From Symsagittifera roscoffensis (lineage: Eukaryota > Xenacoelomorpha > Acoela > Convolutidae), in assembly GCF_963678635.1 (NCBI RefSeq), contig NC_087062.1:98821705-98885704 (forward strand): a stretch of DNA of 64,000 bases, in the 5' to 3' direction. Made by a program: the position numbers and the translations under genes. Of the stretch, positions 30,531 to 42,200 are shown piece after piece; position 1 is the first letter of the stretch; each line of letters starts with the position of its first letter. Below the pieces are notes generated by a model, which saw only the letters and a list, made by a program, of their open reading frames with translations, did not search any database and was not told the DNA's origin.

Positions 30531-30782
30531 ATAACTTCTGATTATAAATGTAAATGATTAGCCTTATAGTACTTTTCATTCAGGAATTAAAGCTTTCCAA
30601 AGTTGTCCTTTTGACCGAAAAGTGAAATAATCAACAACTCTAATCGTGAGGGGGAGGGGGGTATTCAAAACAACAATATAAACTTACCAATATCACAGCA
30701 TCTTATTTAATTCCACACATGGCGATAAAGATTACAAAATAATCCACAATATAACGCGCGCAGTAAAGTTTGAACTGTCAAA
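30531..30782. other. Right subterminal region, no gene
   Basis: Non-coding DNA between PolB and the right terminal repeat. It includes an ATTCCACACATGGCGATAAAG segment related to the palindrome at 4107-4168 of the old copy. Confidence 0.5.
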
Positions 30783-31011
30783 GTCAAAAGGAAAACATGC
30801 ACCAACCAAAACTTAATTCCATTCCCGTTTCCATAAAGTGGCTGGAAAATTATCAATTTTAACCCCCCTTAAAACATGCGTGCTCGAAAAAGTAGGGGCT
30901 TTAACCCCTTTGGGGGTTAAAAGTGGTAAGTACATCGGCACACCGAACTTTTGGGGGGGGGGGGGGGGGGTTAAAAGTGGTCATTTTCCTAGCCACTTTT
31001 ACTATACTACT
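30783..31011 (-). repeat. Right terminal inverted repeat of the Polinton
   Basis: The reverse complement of the left repeat (6539-6741), with a longer G-run at about 30953-30970 and one extra AACCCCTTTGGGGGTT half. It ends in ...ACTATACTACT, giving the expected terminal CT. Confidence 0.93.
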
Positions 31012-31017
31012 TATAAA
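31012..31017. repeat. Right target-site duplication TATAAA
   Basis: Identical to 6533-6538 and immediately outside the right terminus. Confidence 0.93.
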
Positions 31018-33400
31018 TGTAACATTACGAGGACAAACTGTGCATTTCGTGATTTGCGGATTCCGCAACAATGACGCTCTCTTTGTTCTTTCATTTTCTT
31101 TGATTGTTCCGTTATAAATTTAACCTGATTAAAAGCTTGTCTCTGGAATCCAGGAACTTACAGACACAAAAAAATTGTGCGCCTATCCAGTGCACAGTTT
31201 GGTCTCGTAATGAAAAAAAAACGGTAATGAAATTTTTAATTTTCATGTTTTTCTCCTACCTACACCCTGCTCGCCTCCTCCTCACAGTTACTTGGGCGCA
31301 AACACCTAGTTTTCAGAGTTTATCTTTACATTGCCCATCGGTAAAAAGCTGTTTATATCTGGTGTCCTGTACATAATCGTAGAAAGTAAAGGATCTCATA
31401 TAAATCAGCTCCAGACAATTTCTCTCTAATTCTCTCTCCCGTTATATTTGTTATGAAGTAAAAACAAATTAAATAGCTATATCTAAGCTTCCTTTAGAGT
31501 ACAGCTGGGTTAGTACTCTCTCAGGTTTTGATGTTGCGGTGCAACTTGAATGAGTTTGCTAGTTTCTGGCGGGCCTAAAATTTTCAACTGCTCATTTTGT
31601 TACAACGTTGACTTCATGGAAAAGAACACACGCTATAGTGTGTGCGTTCATCTCAAAGGCATGAAAGTTTCAAAAATTAAGCAGTTCAAAAAGAACCTTT
31701 TGGGCCCACCAGAAACTAGTAAATTAAACTGAACTGTATTGCAATATTTGATTCTGAGAGAGCAAATTAAGAGAGAATTAAAATGTTTAATGTTGGACTT
31801 AAACATTGACCTTAACCAACTGTTCACGTTGGAGTGTAAATTGGTTTATCAGTTAAATATTTTATACATTTGCGAATGATCACCAATTAATTTTTTTAGG
31901 TAATAAATACGAAAATTGTTTAATTACTGGGGGGTTTCAACAGCATGAAGATTGATCGCACTGGCCTAAAAACTTTCAAAACGTTTACTCTAACTTAAAA
32001 AAAGCCCCCCTCCCCCACTCCATTTATGTGTCACAGAAACAAATAATATGCTTCGCTGAGCTTGTATTTATTCAGTACCAATAAAAAACGAAATGCTGTT
32101 CAATATATTTTCAGCATACTAATCTTCTGCCAGCTCTTTATTCCGATTATTTTTTGAATTTGTAGTTATAATTGATGATGTTGTCTGAATAAAGTGTTTC
32201 CTGATTAAACCTTTTAAAGTAGAAGAAGCTAAGTCGCCAACAATTTCACTATTCACTCAATTTTATCCAAATTTCGTCTAGCGTCAGGAAAAAAAGCTAA
32301 TCAGACAGATGAAAATTCGATGGCACGAGACGCCTGAAGCCGGACTGCAAAGTTGCAACAGCGTTCTCGCGCTTAGATTTCATTTAAATATTCTAAATTT
32401 TAGTGACTAGAATCTAAATTGCCATCAATTGATTATAATTATCAGGTTCCAAAATCCAACTAAAACATAATTAGGCAAGTTGGAAAGATATTGACGAGCA
32501 ACAAAGGTGAGTGCATTCGGTTGCAAATCGAATAAACAAAAAAAACAAATACGTATTTGAGAAAAAAATTCTGCTAGTGTCAAAGGGAAAAGCTTTTGAC
32601 GTTCCGAATGCACTCCAACGTGTCTAAAACAGATTGTAAACAAGTATTTAAGTTTTCATTCATCCCCCACACAAAGTATCACGCAACAAATTTCATAAAT
32701 GAAGTCAACTAGGAGTTTAATGGGACCAAATACCTTGCTTCAATTCAATTTGGAATGCATTCGGGTGCAAAATATATCGCCCTCTTAAATATACCTCTCC
32801 CACCCCCCCCCCCCCCAATCCACACACAAACACATTGCCAAGTACAAAATGATATCTTTCTCATTTAGTAACAAGCTATCTCGAACACAAAAATTAACAT
32901 CAATTAATTTTGAAATGATCTGACTCGCCAGTAAAACTTGCGCAACACAGGCAGTTTTCAAACACCATACATTTACCAACGCGTCAAGATTCTCGGAGAG
33001 TTATTTAAAAAAATCTGTCGAAACGGCTAATTAAAACCTTGGAATACAAAAACCAAGTGAAAATGTCATTTTCTCCAAAAGGCAAAACAAAAAATCAGAC
33101 CAGAAAAGAGTTGAGTTGGTAATTATCAAACTACCATAATTGTACCAAAGATGACACACACAGAGGCGAAACTTCGCTTCGCAAACACAAGCGAGGAAAA
33201 TGTAAAAAAAAACTCTTAAAAGGCAAAACAAAGTGAAAGGAAAAAGGAAAAAATTTAAAATACACCTTGACGAAAACTTTAAATATCAATTTCGAGTTAA
33301 GGAATAGCACTTTCTAACTTCTGCTCCACGACTGCTTGTAATTTTACTAACACTAGCCACCAATAAAACAGTAAAAACTCAAGCAAAAGAATAAAACTAT
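31018..33400. other. Host non-coding DNA, no gene recognised
   Basis: AT-rich DNA with only short chance frames. The segment 31127-31215 (CTTGTCTCTGGAATCCAGG... TATCCAGTGCACAGTTTGG) recurs at about 40055-40128, marking an unclassified dispersed repeat. A run of C lies near 32800. Confidence 0.5.
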
Positions 33401-33403
33401 TTC

Positions 33404-33476
33404 AACGTTCTGGGTTTGAATCTCCGACCTGATGATTATGAGTGTCACTCACTTTCTCCCATCTAAGCCACGATCA
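33404..33476 (-). pseudogene. tRNA-Met-like relic or SINE head
   Basis: On the minus strand the sequence has an A-box-like TGGCTTAGATGGGAG, an anticodon-loop-like CTCATAATC (CAT anticodon) and a B-box-like GGAGATTCAAACCC in correct order and spacing. The acceptor and T stems do not pair well, so this is a tRNA pseudogene or a tRNA-derived SINE head rather than a working tRNA. Confidence 0.5.
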
Positions 33477-33479
33477 CTT

Positions 33480-35380
33480 GGAAAAAACTAGTGGCCCAGC
33501 TGATGCAGGATGTACCTGTTTTAATGTTTTCAATCATATACTGCATTGATACGGAAATGCATAAATTTTAATATTTCAAGACAATGGACTTCACGCAAAA
33601 CCCTAATAAATATCTCTGCTTAAGTAAGAGATTAGCTGCTTATTTGAAGAAGAAAATTACTACCCTTTCTTTCAATTGAAATCCTCATCTCGAGTTTGGC
33701 TGAGTACTTTCCGAAAAAAGTGAAAAACATTCGAAACACTTGGCTGTTTCTAAATCCATAAAATTTTCTCAAATAAAACATGGGAATAACCTTTTATGCA
33801 GGGAAAACTTTTACGCCCAAAATTTTAGATTGAATCTTGAATATCAGCTCTAGCTGGTAGTTTTCGAGAATAGTGAGAAAAATCATTAAAAAACGGTAGA
33901 AATTTCAAAAAAAAACGGACTTTCCCGAAGTTCATATCGGCTTTCTACAAAAAACTAGGACAAAACAGATTACTCAGAAAAAATCTAAGATTCATGTTAG
34001 GTTGAATGAACTACCAACTTCAGAATTAGCAGGTTAGTTGTTGATGAAAAACAGTAGTTTCCAACAAAACAGGAAAAATTTCAAAACTGGACATTTTCAA
34101 AGGCCAGAGTGTTTTTCAACAAGCAAGGCATTTCCGCTTGCGCAGGAACGATTCACATGACTGGATTTTTGCTTTCGATTATACCCCTAATCTCCGATTT
34201 GGCAGGGTAAATTTTAAGAAAATTTTTTCAAAACCGAATTGTCAAAAAATGGGCTTGTTTGATGAATTTCTTCTATCGAATTTAGGGAATAACCGCTTGA
34301 GAAGGGAAAATCCCCCTAATTTTTTTGGCTGATTGAAACCTTCATCTCAGATTTGTGCATTTAAAATTTGAGAAAATGAAAAATTGCAAAATAAATAGGT
34401 CAAAAATCTTCCTACTAAAAAATTCGAAGGCCGTAGAACAGCTTAAAATAGTGTCCAAAAAGCAAAAAATAAACAATTGAAATGCTTTTGGTTGAATCTG
34501 TTGAAAATTATGTAGAGAAAACTGCGAAGATTAGACAAACCCCAGCCAGTTTAAGGCTGGGTTTTGTCTTTGATTTTCTAGGTGGAAGGTGTATAACCAA
34601 AACACCCTTAAATACTCGTCCACATCAAAAGTTGTTGATTTCTCCAAAAAAACAAAGCCATTTTTAAGATGAACGAAAAAAATTAGCAGTTTCATTTAAA
34701 CTCAAAAAAACGGTCGAATCTAGAAGAAGTATTTCAAACAATTTTTTTTTATTCGAGCTGTTCAAGTCCGATATTATCTTGCAACTTTTCTCTTAGGGTT
34801 TCCAGGGTCATGCCTTGATAGGCTGTATAGTTTTCTGCATGATCCTTGGTGATTCTCAAATTATTAAGTTTGTGTCAAAAACTAAAAACAACACCAACAG
34901 AGAGAAAAAATTATGTATCTCTGTGGCCTGGCGACTGGTAGATGTTAGTGTCGCTAGCCGATAAACAATTCATGAACAGTTTTTGCCTTCGGTTTGGAGC
35001 ACATGCAACACGTATCAGTCCGGTTGCTTTATCTGCTTATTTTTCAATCATCTGATGCTTATTTTGAACTAAGACTTTCGTTTCTAAATTTAAAAAGCAT
35101 AACTTCAGAACAAATCATCAAAAGATAATCGTCTTCTAATTAGAGCTTTGGACACCTATGTTTCCCAGATAGTAAAAAGAAATCAGCAAAAAAGGCTAGT
35201 TGAAAAATCGAAATTCGCCAGGTCGGAGCAAACCAGTCGGAACAAAATAAAATCAAAGTTACTATCGATCAATACATCACTATATGAATAAAATTTGATA
35301 CAAGATTTAAGCTTTTTGAATAGTTACACATCTTTCAAAAAATTATAAATATCAGAACAATTTTTCAAACATAGCCAAAA
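33480..35380. other. Host non-coding DNA, no gene recognised
   Basis: AT-rich with many A- and T-runs. No coding frame with family-like content and no repeat with a clear partner was noticed. Confidence 0.5.
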
Positions 35381-35735
35381 GACAGTTGGAAAAGAGTCGA
35401 TGAAGTTAACAGTATTAGAAAATAGTTTTTTTTTCGAAAATTCTCAGCTTTCGAATTTTAAAGAAAATAAATTTAAAAAAATTGATGGCCTTAGAGCTCT
35501 TCGAATTTGTAGACGTTTTATGATTGACTACTGAGAAAACTGTATCAATTGATAAACTTTTTATTCGGATGGAAACTCTGAAAACTAAAATCCACCACGT
35601 CTGTTGTGATCTCAACACTTGCTGCTCGATTGTGGAGTTTGCCTTCCTCATCAAAAAGAAAATGAAATTAAACTAAGCCGGGAAATTTTTTTTTAAGGTT
35701 CGGACGTTCATCGACTCTTAGACAGTATGAAATCC
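35380..35735. repeat. Dispersed repeat, copy 1
   Basis: It shares blocks with 38458-38640, 41580-41985 and 42040-42300: GGCCTTAGAGCTCTTCGAATTT, GAAACTCTGAAAACTAAAATCC, TTGCTGTTCGAT-like and CGTTCATCGACTCTTA. It lies just 3' of the OPLAH stop codon. Family unclassified. Confidence 0.6.
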
Positions 35736-35796
35736 ATGAATTGGAATTTAACTGCATATATTCAAATTCTACTACTTAAATAATAATTTAGATTGT

Positions 35797-36209
35797 TCAT
35801 GCCGATTCTTGTATAAGTTTGTATTCATTCACACTTCCCTTTGAGTTCACCAGAGAATTTTTATATTCTGTTAACTTTTCATCGATTTTTTCGTTCACGT
35901 GACGATTTTCACGACAGTTTAGTTCGCCGTAACCTCCTCCGCCTGGAGTTTTCAGCAACAAAGTTTCTCTGGGTTTGACCTCTACTGAGGTTTTTGGTCC
36001 CAAAAACAGCATCGAACTGTCGCTCCGAATCAAAATGTTTTCGCCGCATTTTGCATTCCCACCGCCCGCGAGTCCCTTCGGCTCCAGAACTCGTCGTTCG
36101 GTGAGTAACGACAGCGTGATTGGCTCTCGGAACTTCATTCGTCTGATGACACCCTCGCCTCCCTTGAATTGACCTCCACCGCCCGAGTTGTCGGCTCTGA
36201 GGTGGAAAG
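35797..36209 (-). CDS. OPLAH: OPLAH terminal exon
   Basis: Encodes [35 protein letters not shown], the [12 protein letters not shown] signature and a polar family-variable tail ending ESA-stop at 35797. Acceptor TTTTTTTTACAG. Confidence 0.93.
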
Positions 36210-39200
36210 CTGTAAAAAAAAATCGACTCTTGACAAATTATTCTTCCGCTCAGAAATCACAGAGAAAACAACTAGTCAGAATATTTACTCCTCAACATGC
36301 TGAAAACATGCAATAGCTGCTTTTTCTTTGCGCACTTTATCAGTAAAACTTTCATATTGAAACCTTGAAGTTTTGGATGAGTACTTTTCGGTCAGCAAGG
36401 GGTCAAATTTCTGAAATTCCAGGCCGGGAAATTAGTATTCTCCTTCGCTCTACATTCGGCACTCGCTGCAAATTGAGTTCCAAATCCTCCTTGAATTTTT
36501 CAAATAAGCAAGCAATTTATTTTTTTAAAAAACAGAAAAAAATAGACAATTATGAGGATGGGAACCTTCGAGTATGACAGGGTAGTACTTCTCCAGCACC
36601 TCCGGGTCAGTGATGCGGGTGTTTGTCATGTGAGTGTGGATGCCCCCTCTGCCCTCCCAGGTGGGTCCAGCCCCCGCCCCTCCCGCCACTGTCTCGTAGT
36701 AGCCGAAACCACTGTTGCCGAAGGTCACATTGTTCATGCAGCCTAAGCGACACCACACTTAACAAAAGCAAATTTGTGGTAGTTTTATTTTTTTTTTACT
36801 TAGAATGATTTTTTTTCTGAAAAACGTTGTTAATTTAAAAACGCCAATTTAAGCTTTTACGTGAACACAGCTAGTAAAAAAACGTTTGTTTTCAAAGCGA
36901 GCTGCTTGTTCGAGGGCAAACTTTTATGCCGCGAAATAGATGTTTTGGCCCGTTTATTCGGCGAAAAAAATTAACTATAGTTAATTATTCCTCCGCTTAT
37001 AAAGAACAGACATGAAAGAATAGACACAAAAAACAAGTATATACAAGACACTAAGATTTTAAAAGTATGCATGAAAGTTCTTTTATATATTGAATTTTTA
37101 ACGGCGGGCCGCAGTTTACCACTTGATTAATAAATAACATCGAGTAACAGTTGTTGATCAAAATTTCCTGACCAACCCTGTGAGTCGGCACATGCCTCGA
37201 ATGCCCGCAACACTACGTCCACTATGCGCTGGGAAGTAGTCACATTCCCACCCACTACAGCTGTGTTGGGTCCAGGGTCCAGCAGACAGCGAGGGGGAAT
37301 ATGGACTGCAACTGGCTGCAGACAGCCCTGGTTCAAGGGGATGTCATACTTGACCAGCGACCTAAATCAGCCAAATATAGAATGATAATGTTACTATTAT
37401 CTTGGTGTTATTGCTAATATTGTATCTTGTTGTTAGGAATAATTTCTTATTTATTCCTCGGTTACCCGAAATCTTCTGTTTTCTGCAAATTGAATTATAA
37501 TTCTGGACTACAGCTCAGAATATATATTGGCCTCCTTATTAGCTATTAGCTCCTTAATATAGTGGTGATGTTTTTCAACCAATCAGGAATTTTTCAGCGG
37601 CTTTTATTTATAAAGATTAAGACGATTTATCCATGAGGGAAAGGATCAACATACGAGCTGTTCAGAACTTACGGAGAACCGCTGTTGTGACGCTGCTTAA
37701 CAAATAAACGATACAAAACAAGCATGATCCGACCACCCTGATTTAAGTAACAAATTGAAAAAGAAGAAACATTTTAAATTTAAAAAAATAAGCTAGGAAA
37801 AATTTGGAAACAGCTGTATGAGAGGTAAATTCAGTAAACTAAACATATAATTGATATAAATAACTAAACAAGAGCATATGAACCAGCCGAAGGTTACCTC
37901 ATTTGGGCAGAAATCCTTAACTGTTACATCATTATTATGTAACCATTCCGTACTTTCAGTTGGCTTGTACAGTAAATGATTTACACATCGGATGGTTTAT
38001 CTACAACCTATTTAGACTACCGTGAAAAGGTGGTATAAAAGCCAGCCAAAGTACGTATGAACCATCTGCCATATAAACTAACCAAAAATACGGAGCAGTT
38101 ACATAATAATGATGTAACAGTTGCAAAATTCCATCCAAATGACGTTTTCTTCGGCTGGTTGACTCTCACCTGAGACAATATATGAGAGCGGACATGCAGA
38201 CAGCCCTCGGAGCACACTGGTTCCCGTGCAGTTCAGGCGAGGTCCCTTCGAAGTCAATCGTGGCACTGCCATCTTGTCCGTTGATGTCAATGGACACTTG
38301 TATCGTCGCTCCACTGTCCAACTTGTCACTACATGTCAGCGGTTTGCCACCCGTCCGCGCGTGTAGCTCTTTTAGGACATTTCTCACTGCCACTTCAGCA
38401 TTTGACCTTATATGCTCCATGTACGCCTAAAAAACGAAGAACTTTCAAACAAAAAGAATATGGCCTTAAGGCTCTTTGAATTTCACGAACAATTTGAGAA
38501 AACTGGATCGATAGGTAATTTTTTTTTATCTCGCTGGTAAATCTAATAATTAAAATCCATTTTCGAAACTAGAAGTCGAGCACGCTTTTCGTGACCTTTA
38601 CACTTATGTTGTTCGATGGTATTGGAAATGAACTGAAGGAAATGAACTGAATTTTAAACAAAACCAGAAGTCAAACCGCGAAAAATCAGTTTGAGCCTGA
38701 ACAATTTCTGACTTTTCCTGGAAAAAATGAAAAAACATAAGGTTATCAATAAGGCTATACTATCTCTTTTATACATTCTATCTGATGATGATGAAAGCTT
38801 TCCAAAATTAAAAATAAATTTTAAAGCTCAAATATTACCTGTACCACCTCCAAACTGTACTCGTTAATCAAATCTTTGATGAGTCCAATTCCCTTGTTGT
38901 TAGCCGCTATCTGGGCCTTCAGATCCGCAATGTTATCTCGTATGTTTCGTGACGCACTGGAGCCGACAACCTTATTCGCCGGTTCCTCCAGTTTGCGGAC
39001 GAGTGCTTCTTCTTGAAACTTTCCTCTTTCAACTACTTTGAATGTCTCAAACACAGCCCCCTCTTCCGCCAGTTGGGTGGAGAAGGGGGGCATGGAGCCA
39101 GGGGTTATTCCACCTATGTCCGCGTGATGACCCCTTGGAAAAAAAACACAAAAAGAACTGAAAAACATTCGTCAACCAGGGGCGGATTTTTTTTTTGGGA

Positions 39201-42200
39201 GGGGGTAAAATTTTTTGCAAAGCGCATTTGGTACCAACATACAATTTCTGAAGGGGAGCGAGCGCCAAACAATTGAATTTTTTGGTCATAACATTTCAAA
39301 AAGTGCTGTTTATACTTTCTGCATGAAGTTTTGAAAGAACTCGGATAATCAATTTGGTCGACCTAAAAATAAGATCAACCAACTTTTCAAAAATTTAACG
39401 GAAATCCCCTGCCCTTTCGAGGGGGTCTCAGATCCGCTCGAGCGTCAAGGTTTGTACTTCAAATCAATAAGAATTTTACTCAGCGAGGCACTGCGAATCT
39501 CAACAAACGGATGTGTTCCGCTTCAGGATTAGTTCAGCAAAAAACATACTCATCTGCCTGGTCGGATCATACCTGGATGCGACGAAGAACACTGGCTGCC
39601 CATTGGATCTTCCTCCTTTGCCACTCTCTTCGCCCCCCTCAGCTGGTTGATTGGGGGAGAACACAGGTGTGATGACAGTGAGGTCTGGGAGGTGGCTGCC
39701 TCCACACAGGGGGTGGTTGGTCAGTATCACATCCCCCTCATACAAATCACCCTTCAGTGCTTCCATCTGGTACTTCACAGTCTCCTGCATCGCCCCTGGA
39801 TTTATGCAAAAAGTAATAATAGATAAAAATAAATCCTAATAAAATAGTTTCCAAGTTAACAAACAAACATGGGAGGTCATCAATGGGCAATTTCCCGTCA
39901 AGATCACGCCCCTGAGCAAAAAAAAAATTTGAACCATTTTTCCAAAAACAGATTAAACCAAGGATTGAATTGTTTCCAGAACAAGGACAGTAGACGATTT
40001 TGGGGCTCGTTTTCTTAGGTCATTCCGACAAAACTTTAACATGTTCAAAGACTTGTCTCTGAATTTCAGAAACCTACAAACACGAAATTGCGCGCCTATC
40101 CAGTGCACAACTTGGCCTAGTAATGGTCCATATTTAAAAAAAAATATTTTTAAAAAAAATTTGAAAATTTTGAATTAAAAAAAATTCTTTTTCTGAGATT
40201 AAAACCGGTTGTGCCATGATTTAAACGGACGAGAAACACACAAAAACAATTATGTCATAGATGAAGATCCTACCCAGATGCACTGGTATATGTGGTGCAT
40301 TGGCAACTAATCCTCCGTCTGGGCCGAACATCGCACACGAGAAATCCAGTCTCTCTTTTATATTCGTAGAAATTGCCGTTTTCTGCAACACACGGCCCAT
40401 TTGTTCCGCTATGCTCATGAATCTATGCGAAAATATTGACAGTTCCACGAAATCGACTTTGTTCAAATCTCGTTTCAAATAATCTTCGGTCGATGTTTCC
40501 TTCTTAACGTTTATCACAACATTGCCCGACTCGTCCAAAATAGCCGAGCAATTAGGCTCGACTAGAATCGTATTTAATTTATCAATTATAACAGTTGGTC
40601 CAGTGATTTCTTTATGAAATGGAATGTCATCGATGAAAATAACACTCGTGGTTAGACATCCTTCTTTAAAATGACAATCTAAGGTCTTTTGAACGTTCAA
40701 TTCTGAGGTTTTATTTTTCACGACTCCTGATTGGCTAGTTTCGTCAGCCAATCGAGTTTTCCCAATTGCACGAATTCGAACATCGTCTACGATTACTTCC
40801 CTGTCTGGTAACGAAAACCCAAAATCTGACTTGTACTTTATAGCAAACTTTTCTTTGAACGAACTCAATAGTTCAGTGGTGATTCGAATTTTCTCAGTCA
40901 AAACTGATTTGTCGAAAGCGGGAACCATAAGACTGCAGTCTGTTTTGTCGTATCTCAAATTGAGGTACAATTCGACTTCTATATTGCTGCTTGCAAATCC
41001 TTGTGATTTGAGTTTGGGTATCGCCTATTCAGTGGTGTTCGTCCTTAGTTTCTTTTTCATTTTTTTTTTGAAATTAAATGTTTAATGAAAATCTGGAAAA
41101 ATTATCTTTTGTTGACGAAAAAACGAAATTTTGAGAAGCAGTTAAAAAATATTGAAAACCCACAACGAATCAGTTTCGCTAAAGTGATGTTAAATTGAAC
41201 AATGTTTTCAGCATTCGCAATATGCTATAACACCATAAAAATCAATCTTAATTTGGAATTCAATACTCAATGAACATCACTATGTTGCCTTTTCTCTAAT
41301 CTGAGACTCGAAACTCGACTTGAGTTGCTCGAAACTGTAAGCGTCGTATGCAACATTCATCGGCTGCTGTGACTCCACGACAACATCAGCCATGGCCATT
41401 CCGAATGCGGAGAGGATGCCAGCATACTTGTGCACCACTATCTGGTCCATGCCAAGGGATTGAGCTATGGCACAGGCATGTTGTCCGCCAGCTCCCCCGA
41501 AACAGGCCAGCACGTGTTTGCTTGTGTCGTAGCCCTTACCTGAGCGTCAAACGTAAACTGTTATTAAAGAAAAATAAAAACATAGTCAACAGACAGTTCG
41601 AAAAGAGTCAAGGAAAAGAAAGCAAGGAAATAGAAAAAAACGACTTTTAAAAAAATATATATATGGACTTAAAGCTCTTTGAATTTCTAGAACTAACTAT
41701 GACCCTATCGCTTGGAAATCTGATAATTAAATGCCATTTTCAAAGTTAGAAGTCGATTACGTCTTATCGTGCTTTAATGTTTTGCTGTTCGATAGTGAAT
41801 TTTGTCTGCCTTTTAACAAAAGTAAAGAATTAACTTTAACAACAAATCAAAACAAACGGCCAAAAAATAAATCTGAACCTGAGCAAACTTTTAGATTTTT
41901 CTTGAAAAAAAAAATGAAAAAAAAAATCATCACGACCTATATAAGGATCTAAAATACGTTCATCGACTCTTAATATATTAGTGGACCAATAAATTGAAAC
42001 ATAACCGATTGAAGATTAAAAAAAAAACACTGAAGTTGTTGAAAAAATCTCAACTTTCAAATCCAAAGAAAAAAATAGATGCCCTTTAAGCTCTTTGAAC
42101 TTCTAGAACGAGCTACGATCGGGTACTTTTTGATAACGTTAACCCAACTTGAAAAAACTAGATCAACAGGTAAAGTTTTCATTCCGCTGGAAATCTAAAA

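Larger units (their letters stand above)
6539..31011 (+). mobile_element. Complete 24.5 kb Polinton/Maverick transposon
   Basis: Terminal inverted repeats begin AGTAGTATAGTAAAAGTGG on both ends and are bounded by a perfect 6-bp duplication (TATAAA). The cargo is typical of Polintons: protein-primed PolB, integrase, packaging ATPase, penton and major capsid proteins, adenovirus-type protease and small conserved genes. It is longer than usual (family about 15-20 kb) because a block of about 8 kb is tandemly duplicated inside it. Most genes point right; two predicted genes point left. Several key genes are broken, so it is probably no longer autonomous, although the integrase is open. Confidence 0.95.

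Noticed and set aside
34138-34667. Short plus-strand frames in the 33.5-35.4 kb region
   Set aside because: Fewer than 65 residues each, AT-driven composition and no motif or repeat support.
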